Positions 1 through 13,645 of a stretch of 64,000 nt of DNA are shown here, one piece after another (position 1 is the stretch's first letter; each line of letters begins with the position of its first letter). Both the position numbers and the translations under genes were made by a program. Source of the stretch: Puffinus mauretanicus (lineage: Eukaryota; Chordata; Aves; Procellariiformes; Procellariidae); NCBI GenBank assembly GCA_023333565.1, contig JAJKFH010002581.1, forward strand, positions 372,001-436,000, given 5' to 3'. The notes below the pieces were generated by a model. That model had not been told where the DNA came from, did no database searches, and saw nothing but the letters and a program-made list of their open reading frames with translations.

Positions 1-2203
1 TCAGCAAACCAGCAAACTAACCTATGCCAATGTAAAGGGAAAAGCAAGGCCTGAAATGTTATTTTAGAATTCACAAAAATGTTCTGCCCTTCTTCTGGTA
101 TTCCCAACAGTCCTCCCTTCTCGAGTGACACTCCACATTTACTTAGGGCAGAGAGAACTAACCTGTCTAAGTGAGCAGGCTTGCTGTAACTCCACAATAA
201 ATCCCTACATTTCCCTCCTTTTAGCTTTAGCGTAAATTGCATTCTTTGTTTCTAACTGAGTATATATCTAAGTGTGGTTAGGTATTTTGCAAAAAATGTT
301 GAAAAGACAGCTGCGTGCACTTACCGTTCACATTAATAGTGAATTAATTGTGACACAGGTATGTGCCTTTTAAATTAATGTGTTTGATCTCTCATTTTGC
401 ATGGCAGCTTTCATTGAGAGGAAAAGACAGTTTCATTGGCTTTGGGAAGAAAAAGTTCAGAGGTCTGTCTTTGTGCAAACAGTTAATATGTTAGCTATAA
501 TTATAAAATCTCTCAGACTATTCACAGAGAGCTGATTCACTTTGGAAACCTAAAGCTCTTTTTTGTTATTATGCAGCACATAGTATATGAAACAGTACAG
601 TGCCCACAACATTTCTGGGACAACCATGGCATGGTGTATTTGGAAATGGCACAGAATAGAGAAACAACAGGAAACTGTCGAACCTGAGAGAGGAAAAACA
701 TCTTTAAAGATCAGGAGAATAATCCCTCCCTCTGTTTATTTTTTATTTATTACCCTATGCCATAAGCAAAATGGACAGTGGTGATATATGCGTGAATCTA
801 AAATATGGGAGGGGAGCCACAGAATAGGACTCATCTCCTCTCCCTGTTTACGTTCAGATCCACTCTTGACAGGCTGAAATAAAGGAAAATTTCAAACTTT
901 GCAGCAGAATCAATTCCTGCATTTCTGAAGTGGCATCCTTGCCACTTCTCTGGTCTACTCAGCTCTTTTAAGAAGCAGCTCTCTCCACGCATACACCATT
1001 GTTTACTTCACATAGATAGAGTTTCTAAACTAATTTACTGACTGTTATGCTAATGACATAAATGAGTGTGCTCTTAACAATGAAGTTGCAAAAGGAATTC
1101 AGTTGGCAAAATGAAACGTGAGTTTTACGCAGATCAAAATCTGTATCATGTTCAGACTTTATTAGATAAATGTGGGTCTGTGAAACAACAAAAGGAAGAA
1201 AAAGGAAGCAAGGTGGGGTAGAAGAGGACTGGCAAATCGACCCAGAAACTATATCAATGAATTCCACAAGGGGGAAAAAAGAAAAAGAAGTAAGCAGAGA
1301 TAGACTTTAAGTGCAGAAGGGTAGCCTGAAATTCATTTTCTTTTGCAAGCAGTGAACATTCAACCCAGCAAAACAACGATAGGAGTTAGCCGAAACGCTT
1401 ATGCCTTTAACAGAAAAGAAGTTCATATCAAAGAAAACATTTAATGTGTATTCTGAAACTATATCTCAAGTGACAGAAATAAAATGGTATAACACTAAAG
1501 AAGTTACCTTAGCTGGTCTCTTAAGTATATCCCATTTTTGTCAAAAATTAAATCAAGGTGATAAATCCCGTTGAATTTAGAAGCACATACAAACCAAAGT
1601 ATAAAGGAAGAGCTTCTTCTAACAAGTCTATGTAAAACTGTGTTATATCCCTTTTCTTCCTCTAAACCATGAAATTGCATATTCTTGTTTAATGTTTAAG
1701 CTTACATAAAATGGAAAACTTTAAAAAAAAAATCTACTTTTGAAAGTCAGACATTTGTGTTGCTAAGTCACATAGGTACATTTGAGACATTTGTGAATAT
1801 TTCAACTTGCATATAAACACAAGAGATTGATTTCTGATATGAAATGAGTCTACATTAATTTTGACCTGCTCCTTGGCTCTCCAAGTTTATGAGAGCAGAG
1901 CTTCTCAAGGAAAGGAAAAACGTCTAGTAAGATGTTAAATAAGACAGTAGTTTCTGATATTCCCATTTTTATAAACTGCTTTGAAGCAATATGTGCAAAT
2001 ACATCTATTTGCATCACTGCTATTCCCCTCTTCTTACTGGGTTCTTCCTTAGTTGTATACCTAATTTTTATGTCATGTATTAAATTCAGGTCTTAAAAAA
2101 TGTCTTTAAATATCTCTGTATAAGTATTGGTTTATTTGTAAATAATGGTTTATTCATGTTTCACTCAATTCTAATCTTTTTGCTTCAAAAGGACTCTTCA
2201 AAT

Positions 2204-2222
2204 CAAACAAACAAACAAACAA
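2204..2222. repeat. (CAAA)n microsatellite
   Basis: About four and a half perfect CAAA units. A short simple repeat with no associated gene. Confidence 0.85.
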
Positions 2223-3213
2223 TCAGCTTTATAGCCATTATATACTCTCAAGAAGTCAAATAATATAGTACTCAAGTTAAAACAAAACCATCTCCATCCC
2301 CTTCTCCTCCTCCTCTTCTCCTGCAAAGCCCCACACTTGCAACAAGGCAGTAAATCAACAACAGCAGCTGGTATTTCACACTGCTGGGTGGATCCAGGAA
2401 CCCTGCCTGCCATGAATGACTGTCAAATATCAATTAGGTCTACACAGGAGTTGAGGACCACATGCTACAAGGTTCAGATTCGGCAGATTGAAAACCACCA
2501 CCTATGTATGAATTTAAATCAGTCCCTTTCCATCTTAACACTTAATCAAAGGCTCGACACAGAAATACCACTATAAAGCGTGAATAACCAAAACTGAGAA
2601 AGCATTGGATGAATCTCTTTCCCCAATCTATTTCTGTTTTTTCTTTTACAGAAGGAATTGGGAAATAAAGAAAAATCAGGGGTTTAATTTTCATAGAAAG
2701 GAAAGCAAAATAACAGAGAAAAAGGAGCTCAAATCCCTTGACTGCACTTCCAATTTAGCTATTTCTTAATAATGTCAACATGAGTAACTAAAATTTTGCT
2801 CTATAGTGTGACACCCACAAGGGATTCACAGTTGTAATTAAATATCAACAGTATGAAAGAAATACATTACAAATAAAGGTCACTATCTAAGGGAGAAAAA
2901 GCAAGCATTATGCATTCCTGAAAATTGTCCTTCAAAATCTGTTATCATAGACAGCAAAAATAAGGAACAGCTTGTACAGATAGAGCTGGAGAGATGAACC
3001 TGCAGCTCTCTGAAGTCTTGGTGGTGACACCCTGTGCTTTGAGTGTAACAAGATGTGCAAGTCTATCTATGTACATGAGAAGTCAGTGCTGCAGTGTGGA
3101 ACTTCACCTTTAGCTGCAAAACAGCAAACATTTGGGTGTTCAGGATTAAGGAAAAAAAAAAATTATCCCCACCCAGCTGAAAGGGGGCAGAGAGGTGGGC
3201 TAATAGCACAGCT

Positions 3214-3254
3214 AGGGAAGAAAAAGGGGAGGGGGGGGAGAGAGAAAAAAAGGA
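3214..3254 (+). repeat. Polypurine tract with G8 run
   Basis: 41 consecutive purines, including a G4-A-G8 core and a flanking A-rich arm. Such mirror-like purine/pyrimidine tracts can form triplex (H-DNA) or G-rich structures. No gene context supports a specific role. Confidence 0.8.
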
Positions 3255-6014
3255 CAAGAACTTTGCATTAATTTTATGTTTTTATTTAAACTGAAAAGCT
3301 TTTCATTTTACACTATACTGATTTTGGTTTTGCTAACTTTGCGTAAACTCAGAGGTAACATTTAAAGGCTACTTTCTCCCTTAGCCAGCTATCTTATCCT
3401 TAGGCTGTGGTGCTCTATATATCAGCTGCAAAGCCCATCTGTATCTCCAGGCTATTCAGATTTAGTTCTAACGCTACTATTACGTTTTCTGGTCTATCTT
3501 TACTTTTGTCTTCTAGCAAGGTATAATATTATTTGAATTTGCCCTTTAATTTATATAATGGGCAAACCTATCACAAGAAACAGAGCAAAAATATTTACTC
3601 TGAACACTTACAGATGAGAGCTTAGTAAAATATCTTTCACTTTCTTACTGCTTGAGGGAGGTGGGATATACTAAGCATTATTTTCATGGATCTTTTTAGC
3701 CAACATCTGTGTTTGTATGCATTCAGTTTTGCTTTAAGAGGTAAGTCTGCTTTCAACTAGGCTCATTTATGTTTTCTTATTTTCTAAGCTTAGTCTTTTC
3801 TGATTAAGGAGTTTTCCCATTACAACTAAGAAAGTATTTCTTCTGAACCAGTCATGTGGTAAAGCTATATGAGCATGTTAAAACGATCACTTTCATAAGA
3901 AACACAGCGGCAGTCAATATAAACCTTGACTCTTCTGTTAAGGCTCCTATCCTATATGGAAGGATATATTTTCTGTTTGTAAACCTGAGCTAGTATTCAT
4001 TACCTCTGAACATGACTAACTTGCTATGCTCATATCCCAAATCTTTCAAATTCAGAATGGTGAACTCGAAATCATATGTCTGGTAGTCTTAGAAAACTGT
4101 ATGTGTACATAGATGTCATGACTGAAATGCATGATTCCAAAGTTGTACCTTTTATTTGCAGACATTTTTGAAGTATACATGTTTCTGTATTTCAGACAAT
4201 GACTGAAATTCATGAGATGATGCACATGCTTAAAGAGTTGCAGGTTAATGTTCTAAAGGATCATGTCATTGATGTAGGGTATGTTTTCTTCATGCAGTAG
4301 ACATGAAAACTACAATGTTGTGCGATCAAAAATTGAAGGCTGCTTTTGGGGCTTTAGGAATACATATGAGAACCGTGGTGAGCTACAGCTTTTCATGGTG
4401 CTTACTTAGTATAAATATACACAATAAAAATATAATATCCCAATATGATACCTTTCAGGATTTCTTCATTTCCGCTTAAGTAGAATATAGCAAGGCATAC
4501 TGCAGCAGTAAGTGTTATTCATTAATATCCTTAGCTGTACAGTGAATCCTCCTTCAGTTAAACACAGCATAGATAAACCTTTGAGACTCTCTAGCCCTTT
4601 AAGGGGTTGTAATGGTCTATATATGCAGGCCTTACTCAATAATGTGGACATACATTATTGGTGAAAACAGAAGTAGAAGGACAAAAGGATGCACACAATG
4701 GATGCTATGGAGAGGAAGGAAGGAGAATTAATACACTGTATCTAATAGTGTATGTACACATAATAATTTACCTCCAGGCAGACCTCCTTTGCAAAAGGAC
4801 ATCAAGGAAAAAGGAAAGCATGACATACTTAATGAAAAGTGCTGTTTCATATCACATCAAAAGTGAAATTCTGCGAGTACACTGCGAGTGAAAACATCTT
4901 GTCATACATATACTTGCTATCAATATGTGCATGACTGTCTCTTAGAAACAGACTAAAGTAATGCAAACACAAAAGAAGGGCGTTGCTTGGGAACGGAGAC
5001 ACTCATTCAGCATATCTTAATAGAAATGTGATTTTTTTTTTTCAGAGTGGTATCGATATTTAACATTTCAGAAAACAAACATTTATGCTCCAAAAATGTT
5101 CTTTACTCTTAAAATATTAAAGTACTATTTAATAAAATTTAAGAAGCATTAATGTCCTAAATCAATACAAAGCTTTATCACATTTAAAATTTCCTTTTTA
5201 GAAGGAATTTTTAGATGAATACATACCACTCGGTAATCACTAGGTAATTGTCGTCTTGTTGGATGTCGAAATGTGCAGAAAGATCAACACACATTTGAGA
5301 ACTCTACAGAATAGCAGAGACTTTTGAAACATTAGCCTTTACTGAAAAGGACAGTTACAATACCCTAAAACACAACAGCCTTCTGTTTTTATTGCTGCAT
5401 GAATTTAAAGTTATTAGTTCATAGTATCACTTTTTCTGAATATACAAATTGTCATAAATCAATCACAGATGTTATATTCAATAGCAGACAAACAGGGTTT
5501 ATGAGGTGCATATGTTTATAATTAGAAGCATAGTAAGAGACCATTCAGGTACTCAGCTGTTGTTAGAAATTCCTCCCAGAGTGTAGGAAGTTATCCATCA
5601 ACAAATGGGTTGATTTCTTTCATCATTCTTTGCACTAAAAATACCTTATACTTACTGAAAGCATATCCTATATATGTTGTAGCCTTACTTCTGCTCTCAG
5701 CTTTACAATGTATGTCAGGAATTGCTCCAGCAGAACAACATTGACATATATGTATACATCTGCCTTGACTTTGGCTGCTTTCTGAACGGAAAATTGGCTT
5801 GGAGAAAGTAGCAGCAAGCCAGCATAAAAGCTCCCTTTTAATGAGAACTAAAAGACTAAAAGAAAAACCACCTCCTCTGCCCACCCCCATGTTTAACAAC
5901 AATAAAATCTATTTTTTTTCGAATGCTCATATTTTCAAGAACAGCTTTCCAAGACTGACACTAGGGAAAGAGACATTCTCTTTCACGAGAATAACTGATA
6001 CTGCAGGAAAAAGG

Positions 6015-6032
6015 AAAAAAAAAAAAAAAAAA
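6015..6032 (+). repeat. A18 homopolymer
   Basis: Uninterrupted run of 18 A. It is preceded by A-rich sequence, but no retrogene body can be recognised upstream, so I do not call it a retrotransposed poly(A) tail. Confidence 0.85.
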
Positions 6033-7367
6033 TCAGGAAAGGATGAAAATGGGTCCAAGAATGGGTTGATGATGCTAAGTTGGTTAAAGCCTTTTCCATG
6101 CTGTTTCAGTGCCTTATTCATGATTCTGCAGTAAGTCATTTCTATGACAAGGCTTACAACATTAATAATTTCTCCATTTGCTTCATGTAAATAAGATATA
6201 CTGTGAATGAACTTTGCTTCTGATTACATTATTTAACTCAACATAGCCATTAAAAATGATGGTATTTTACATGAAACAGAATATTCTGGAACTATCTTCC
6301 AAAATCCATGCTGAGACCTCAATATGAAAGGAAATTTGCCATTTAAGTATATAACTTTCTCTGTCATGATAGCATCTCTTACTGCAAAATGAGCAAATTA
6401 AATCACTTGAGAATGCTACAAAAGGCAGAAAACTTTAAACTAAATACCATTCATACTGCTACAAAGCAAAGCAAATGATGTGTTCCCTTTGATATAGGAA
6501 AACATATTTACAGCATTATCTATCATTAAATAGAGGAAACTATCAGATACATTTTTGTCAGGATGGTGGCTGTTTCCCAGTGTTAGAATGTGCTGTTCAA
6601 ATAATAGTATACATTTGCATTGGAAATTTAAGTTTATTATATGTTTGTGTGTCCTGTATTAGCTAGTTAAATGAAGTTGTAGCTCACTATTTTTCAGCAA
6701 CCACCAAACACAGAGGGTATCACAAGACCCTCAGGCATTTTTGTGGTTACTTTCAGAATAGCTACGTTTTGGTTAACTTTTTTGAAGCAATTCAAGATTC
6801 GGTTACTAACCATTTTAGGTAACTAAGTGTGCCAAAGGGCTCATTTTTATGTGCCTGGTCTCCGGCTGCTTCTCCAGAAGGCGCTAATCCTGTATTATAT
6901 CTGACAGCCCTATGCAGATCTCTTGGATACCCTGTGACATCAAGTTGCACGAGGTGTTCAGGCATAAAAATTTCTCCCTTTTTTCTTTCACATAGGAAAT
7001 TTCCTTCCAACAGGGGTCGCTGATGAAGGCAATAAATACAGGTGACAGTAGGTGACCCCAGCCTAAGACTGCAAAGTTGCCACTTGTGTGGCATCATTTC
7101 TTTGCTAAACAATTTGAAGAGTGGCTTGTATAGAAAGAAACTGCTGTTTTCTCCAACTACATGAGTTGTTCATCAAATAGAAAAGACTATCTCTCAAAGC
7201 CATGCCTCACTTCCTCACTTTTTAAAATATTGCATACAATCAAACAGCTTGTATGAATTAAATTATCTTTTCTGAGTCCTGCCTGGAATCTGTTTCCCAC
7301 CTTTAAATCTCCTATAGAATACAGCCTACGCCACAACTTATAAGAGACTCCTACCAAATGTGAGAGG

Positions 7368-7435
7368 TTTTTTTTTGTTGTTTTGGTGTTGGCATGATTT
7401 TTTTGTTTTAGTTTGGTTTTTTTTGTTTTCTTTTT
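7368..7435 (+). repeat. T/G-rich low-complexity tract
   Basis: Dominated by T runs of 7-9 separated by single G or GG. It creates a lysine/threonine-rich shadow reading frame on the minus strand that should not be taken as coding. Confidence 0.75.
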
Positions 7436-7725
7436 AAGGCGGCAGCTTTGTAGCTTTTTCACTGTATGCATGCTAGAGAAATTGTGGCCTAGATTCAGGG
7501 CTTTGCACTGATGTGCAAAGAGTTGGAATGAAGTTCTGCTTTTGCACTCTACCCTTTATTTTATCCCTGGCTATTAATTCTAGCAATTCACTTCACCTCT
7601 GTTACAGAGCTTGAGAACTGGTAGAGGGACACATTCACTTTTTCTTAAAAAAACCCCAAAACTTTCAGTAAAAAGCATTATGAAAATAATCATAACTGGC
7701 TAACATTTCCTGCCAGATAGTATTT

Positions 7726-7934
7726 GGACATTAGGAGAAATTTCTTTACTGAAAGAGTGGTCAGGCCTTGGAACAGGCTGCCCAGCTAATACAGGACACA
7801 CATCCCTGGAAGTATTTAAAAGACGTGTAGATGAGGCGCTTAGGGACATGGTGTAGTGGGCATGGTGGTGTTGGGTTGGTGGTTGGACTCGATCTTAGAG
7901 GTCTATTCCAACCTTAATGATTCTATGATTCTAT
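7726..7934 (+). mobile_element. CR1 LINE, 3' end (5'-truncated)
   Basis: This is the last ~210 bp of a CR1 non-LTR retrotransposon. The deduced peptide keeps the C-terminal pattern seen in other CR1 copies here ([15 protein letters not shown], then [20 protein letters not shown]), then the 3' UTR with its GGTTGGACTCGAT block, and ends in two ATTCTATG-type repeats instead of poly(A), the hallmark of CR1. Severe 5' truncation is usual for the family. One base block is missing in the GATGATCTTAGAGG region compared with the copy near 48.8 kb. No target-site duplication is apparent, as expected for CR1. Confidence 0.93.
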
Positions 7935-8331
7935 TTTTGTTGAGAAGAAATTTCAAGATGACCAGAATTATTTTACCATGCAAATCTAGATAAAATCCAC
8001 TAGCTGATTCTTCCAGCTGAAAAAAAAATAGGGTGAAATAAAAAGTAATATATGAGAGAGATTTTCTGAACCTGACTTAATAACCTGACTTCCATTTCAG
8101 TCTGTTAAAACAAACTATTTCACCTCCTTTCATATGTTTGCTATAAGAGCTATGTGCTGTTTGTTTAAGAAAAAAAAAGTTACAGCAATCATTACAAGGT
8201 ATTTAATTTCTTGGAATATTTAGGGCAGCTGATGATTGACTTCAGGTGATGTCACAGCTATCAAGACAAAAATAATATTGAACAGATATGTTGCATGTCT
8301 GATAAAGCTGTATTCCTTTAGCCAAAAGTCA
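7935..8331. other. Unassigned AT-rich spacer
   Basis: Lies between a CR1 end and an inverted repeat. No gene or repeat family recognised. Confidence 0.5.
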
Positions 8332-8442
8332 GTTTCCCCCACATCCAATGTTGGGAACACAATGTATTGTAGAAATACTGATAAAACTTATCTAAAATTT
8401 CAAGACTCTCCAAGCTGCTTCTGGCTCCCTGGTCAGCAAAAA
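8332..8442 (+). repeat. Inverted duplication, left arm
   Basis: This ~111-bp segment is the reverse complement of 9175-9284 at roughly 90% identity by eye. The inner ~31 bp (ending CTGGTCAGCAAAAA on the plus strand) and a 17-bp block (AATGTTGGGAACACAAT) match perfectly; the differences are about seven substitutions plus a small gap near the outer end. The outer boundary may reach the CCAAAA at 8322-8327, which also has a counterpart. An A-run follows the inner edge. I do not recognise the sequence as a known transposon terminus. Confidence 0.85.
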
Positions 8443-9174
8443 AAAAAAAGCCCATATACATATATATGTATGCCTATTACTAAACTAGACATAAATATGT
8501 CTATTATTAAACTCAGGTGCAAACTAGCTTGTTTAGGTTTTTATTTTTATACAAGCATTCTTTGCATTGTATAAAGTGAAATAATTTGTGCAATATGGAT
8601 ATGAGCATTACTGTGCGAGAATCTTTTTCCTGGTCCTTTATATTAGTTCCAGGTTTTGCTGGGAGTTACTATAGCGGCAAATCATTATTTGCCAGTCAAG
8701 TAATGACTAAAGTAATGACTTTTATTAACTTGACCAATATGAGCTCTTCTGACTGGGCTGCAGTTAAACAGTATCACCACTGAATCTAACTTAATTAACT
8801 GTGGTAAACAGAAAAATGCGAATCATTACTGTCTTCAATCTGTGATTGTAGCTCCTTTCAACAGTATATCCCAAAGACTGCAAATTTTAGCTTGTTATTT
8901 TTGCCTACTTCTTTGCATAAACAATTCCAATTAATACATAGACTGTACTCCATCACTATATTAATCTTTTGTTCCTCTAAGCAATATTAGGATTTTCAGT
9001 AAATTGTATTTCCTAGGAGCCTGCAAATGCCCAGAGCCTGTAAAATGCCGAGAATATCTTTACCCAGTAAAGGTAGGCTATGCACAGAGTACTTCCTCGA
9101 TACCTTTTTGTGAAAGTCATTCCTGAGTGAGCTCAGGTCCTCCAGTTCAACCCAGCCATGTAAATATATGTTTG
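8443..9174. other. Spacer between inverted arms
   Basis: 732 bp of AT-rich DNA without recognisable coding potential. The A-run and the following CATATA-rich stretch (8450-8475) have a weak AT-rich counterpart just inside the right arm, so the original duplication may have been longer. Nothing here resembles a transposase. Confidence 0.5.
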
Positions 9175-9284
9175 TTTTTGCTGACCAGGGAGCCAGAAGC
9201 AGCTTAGAGAGTCTTGACATTTTAGCTAAGTTTCATCAGTACTTCTACCATATATTGTGTTCCCAACATTGGATGCTGGGAAAC
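9175..9284 (-). repeat. Inverted duplication, right arm
   Basis: Partner of 8332-8442 in opposite orientation. Arms plus spacer span 953 bp. A transcript across this region could fold into a stem of about 110 bp. No target-site duplication is visible at the outer edges, so an inverted local duplication is at least as likely as a pair of transposon terminal repeats. Confidence 0.85.
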
Positions 9285-10686
9285 CATTTTTTGGGGAAAA
9301 GTGCACCTAGGTTGCAGATTCTAATGTTTACAGGATAAAGTGATGCCTTTGGATGCTCATATACCATACAGCAACATTTAGTTCATATACACTTAGGAGT
9401 TACATGTTACTTTTAAACAGGTGAACCTGTTCATTGACTGAAACTTTTTAGAGCAACATTTTTCTTGAAACAAATTTACGGTATTCCTTCACACTGAGTT
9501 GCCAAATTATGCATTTACTAAATAATGATGCAGATGTTTATTTTCTTGGTACAGAAAAAATGGGACCAGAAACTGGGGGGCAGAACTTTCACACAGGACC
9601 CAGGGTCTTGCACACAGGAGTTCAATTAAATATTCAAATTGGTGCTATGCAAATGTAATCCTCCTCCTTTTTTTTCCCCATATGTTATTTTCTTTTCAAA
9701 ACTTTAAAAAGAATAAAGTATACACATGCTCACATATGCTAGAAAAGATTGAGTAAAATAGAAGTACCGCTTAACGATAGATGACAGATTAGTTAACACA
9801 ACCATATATTGATATGATGAAAACCAATTAAGAAAAATTAATTTACAGAATGTTTGTTGTTCATACATAAATAGGAATTTGATGCCAACTTTATTATATT
9901 CAGAACATACTTGCAGACTACATTTTGCCACAATTTTTCAAGTTTCAATTTTGAAACTGAAAGGACAGTTACTGGAAATTAATATAAAATGGGCCCACAT
10001 AATAAAATATTAGAAGAACACAGTCAGAATTCAAACAATTCTTCACTGAGTAAACAGTCTTTAGATCTATTACCATTTATAAACTTTTCAAATTTTTAAT
10101 GGCCAGTGCTTTAAGAGAGACAGCAACCTAATGAGAAAAGCTTATAAAACCAAGACATTTCTAAGTGATGTACTAATCATGTCTTTTTCCACCAATAACA
10201 CTTTAGATCTCAGCTCTGTGATTCAGTTTTTCTTCCCATAAATAATTTACAATAGCCACAATGAGCCAACTTCAAGTCTGTGTGGGCCAGAGGTAAGAGG
10301 TAAAATTAACTCCAAAACGAGGGACATCTCTCACAATGAATGACAGTTGAGAAGTTTGCCCTAAAGTGATTTGGGTTTCTAAGCTACCTCCCAGGGGTTA
10401 GAGCGTAACTTTTCTAGTTACATGCATATATGTTGGGATTTGGCATGGACTATGTGTCTTGTTCTGTGGGATCCTGGCCCTGAAAGTGTTTGCTTATAAC
10501 ATCTAATAATGTTCATGTTACATGTGTACACTGAGCAAGGAGTAAACATCAGCAATATCAAGACATGTAATAGCCAATTTTTCTCCAGGAATGATGGAAA
10601 TTTGGGTATAGCACTAACCAAGTCTGACTATAGGGGGAAATTTAATAATGGTACACTATCTTATATAGGTATTTTTTAATCTTATT

Positions 10687-10725
10687 AAAAAACCAACCAA
10701 CCAACAAACCAAACAACCACCAAAA
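10687..10725 (+). repeat. A/C-rich (CCAA)n-like tract
   Basis: An A6 run followed by about eight degenerate CCAA/CAAA units. Simple low-complexity repeat. Confidence 0.8.
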
Positions 10726-12060
10726 TACACCCTCTACTATGAAATAGTCAATGGTCATACATATTGTATTTGATGAATATTGCAGTCTGAATAGATCCGT
10801 ATCTATATTTCAAATGACTAACCTTCTAGGCATTAATACCTACCAATTCTATACCCTAAAATAACAGAATGACACTTATGTGTGGGGAGAGGCATATCTG
10901 TGCTGTTACGAATGCTTTTCAGAACTCTCTTCTGATGCACAAGGCTAAACTGATACCAACCATGCCAAAAAGATCTCCCTGGGGTGTGAGAAAAAGTCAA
11001 ACTGTAACTGGTCTTCCATAATTTTTTGTTAGTATTAAAGAAGAAAGAGGGGAGAAAAACCTTATTAGGTTTTCTGCATTGCTATTAAGCTTTTCTGGAG
11101 GTCCTAAGAGTTTCCCACAAAGTAGAATATCACATGTTAGCAAGAAAAAGGAGCAAGGAAGAAAAGTAGCCCTGTAGTGTCATCTTTATATCAAAAATGT
11201 CACTAAAGAATATGAAGGAAATGAAAATAAAAAATGTTTGCTTATATAATGATTATGTAACCATCTCCTGTTTCTTAAAAAGTGACGACTTCAGGTCAGG
11301 GTACCTGATAATTAAGGGCCCTTACTGTAATTCTTGTGTCTCATCAGTGTACATATTTAAGCTTGTCTCAAAATAATTTATCCTTTCACCTCAAAATCGT
11401 CAAGATCTGAGCCTGCTTTCCTTACCCTAGCAAACTCTGAAACATGAAGTTACACATTGTCTTTTAAAGGGCAGATCTTTCAAAGGCATAAACTGGACAC
11501 TAAACCTCAGAAATACCCTAGAAATCCATGTGCTTTTAGTGTCGGCTTAATGTTAACAAGCCATCAGTTTGATATTCAGGATGTTGTTCATTTCCATAAT
11601 GTTTTGTTAAACTAGGTGCTAAACATGAAATCACTATCAATATATCTAGCTGATGAGTATGAAGCTTATAAATTGTTCAAGTGTGCATGGTATATGAAGG
11701 TATTTTCCAATGATTAATTAATGTGAATTGGTTCATAAAGATATTCTCTAATTCAAATCCAAATTTCAGGGCATTGGTAGCCTGACAAGTTGTCTTTCAC
11801 AAAATCTGAGATTCTTTTTTGAAATGGCTTTGAATGGTTGACATGAATCTTACTCCAAAAGTATCGAAGGAATTTATACATGAAAGTGTACAATTGCAAC
11901 AAAGAGAACTTCAAAAACTAGCATGGAATGAAATACAAATCTTACATTTCTAATTGCAGAACTCATTTATTTAAATTAGCTTTCCCTAAATAATTCCATT
12001 CTCAAACACAAACAACCTGCCTGCCAAACTCTACATACAAAGTTCCTACAAGCTGATAAC

Positions 12061-12077
12061 TTTTTTTTTTTTTTTTT
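12061..12077 (+). repeat. T17 homopolymer
   Basis: Uninterrupted run of 17 T. On the minus strand it could be a retrotransposed A-tail, but no body is recognisable next to it. Confidence 0.85.
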
Positions 12078-13645
12078 ACTATCTGGAAAAGAAGAATGAG
12101 AGATTGTACCTGTTATTACTGTTTTAATTATTTGAGAGGTACTTATACATCATAGCAGAGCTAGCTATATAACCCCAAGACAGTCGAAGTCTATTCAAAA
12201 TTTGAATTGTTAACTGCAACCTTCTTATTTATAAAGGACTTAAAGCTATGGTTTTGTGACTCAGATCCCTTTTTTCCCCTCCACATTCTAAGTAACCAGG
12301 CAATTAGGTTAATAGTCAAGCTACCTGGGGATAAGAACATCAGGAAATATCTATGTTCCTGTTGTATATTATTACTCTCTTTGTGATATGTTTGGTAATG
12401 AGAAAAATAAATACCAGAGGCATGTGATTATTTCTGTAATTTAACTTGCATTTTTCTAAAACCACTAATAACTAGAATAATTTAGATCTCATAAAAGAGA
12501 GAGATGTGCTACTGAGTCTAAAAATCAAAGCCCATGAAAGCCTTTTAATACAAGATTTAATCAGACATGTTCAATATAAGCATCTGCCAACTGAATCTTA
12601 TCATTCTTATTCATATTTCCTTTTTGTCCACTTAGCATCATTGGATGCAATAATGCAGAAAATGAATCAGCACAAACCGACTCCATTTTGCCAGATGTGT
12701 TCTGTGATGCTTGCTCTAAAACAAAAGTTTAGCATAGTTTGCAGTAAAATGTAAAAACCAATACAAACAAACAATCCCAACCCCAAGTCACAAACAAGTC
12801 CCATCAAATTAATGATACCACCACCACTAATTAGCAATGGCACTTTACAAAAGACTAGAACACTTCCACCTGTACCTAGCAACTGTAAATCCCACATCTG
12901 AAGTCATCTTCCAGATTTTCATAATTTTTAACCTATGTGTCTGTGGATGACTCCAAGCCAAAATGAAAGCTTGTTGACTTAGAGAGCGAGGCAAGACCAG
13001 GAAATTGTAAAATGAAGTACAAGTAGCAGTTATCTCAACTCTCAGCTTGTGAAAGTTGGTTTATAGAAGTCAAACTGAAACCATATGAAATATTTCTTTT
13101 ATAAATACACTCTGTTATGAATGCAGTAGCAATCATAGTTCAACGACCCCCTGGTGAAAGGAGCACAGCACACCAACCAAATCTTGAGATATTTACGTTC
13201 ACATCAAAAGCACTGTTTTGTAGTTTAAGGCCCTATGACATCTGCTCTGCATAATGTTCTGATACCGAACCTGAAGTCTTCGTATACCGTGGCGGGTGAC
13301 CACACAACACAAACCACGCACACAAACTCCAGCTCTATGGAAAAACCCCATTTGTGTCTTTTCCTTTGGGAGTCTGATCAATTAATTATGTCATTAGATG
13401 GTCGTCTTAAAACAAATTATTTAACAGTATAAATAACAGTATAAACAAAAGCATTTCAACAACAGCACACATATTTCTCAACTCCAAGCCTACTATTCCT
13501 CAATGACATCTTATGCAGGTCTAACACCTCTTCAGACATGCTAGTAGATGTTTATGCCAGAATGAAGACTACTGCAAAAGCAGTTTATCTCCTGAAAAGA
13601 AGACTTCATTTTCTGAGTAGCTAGCTGCATAGAACAAAAAAACAT

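Larger units (their letters stand above)
1..7725. other. Unassigned AT-rich non-coding DNA
   Basis: No gene, RNA gene or recognisable transposon seen. Open frames are short (111 codons at most), have no family signature and are often driven by A- or T-rich tracts. Simple tracts inside it: a (CAAA)4 run at 2204-2222, a purine tract at 3214-3254, an A18 run at 6015-6032 and a T/G-rich stretch at 7368-7435. Low CpG content fits neutral intergenic or intronic vertebrate DNA. Confidence 0.6.
9285..13645. other. Unassigned AT-rich non-coding DNA
   Basis: No gene or repeat family recognised. Contains a CCAA-type A/C-rich tract (10687-10725) and a T17 run (12061-12077). Open frames are under 85 codons and lack family features. 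Confidence 0.55.

Noticed and set aside
5799..6139. 111-codon plus-strand and 70-codon minus-strand frames
   Set aside because: Both run through an A18 homopolymer, giving polylysine or polyphenylalanine. They overlap each other and show no family features.
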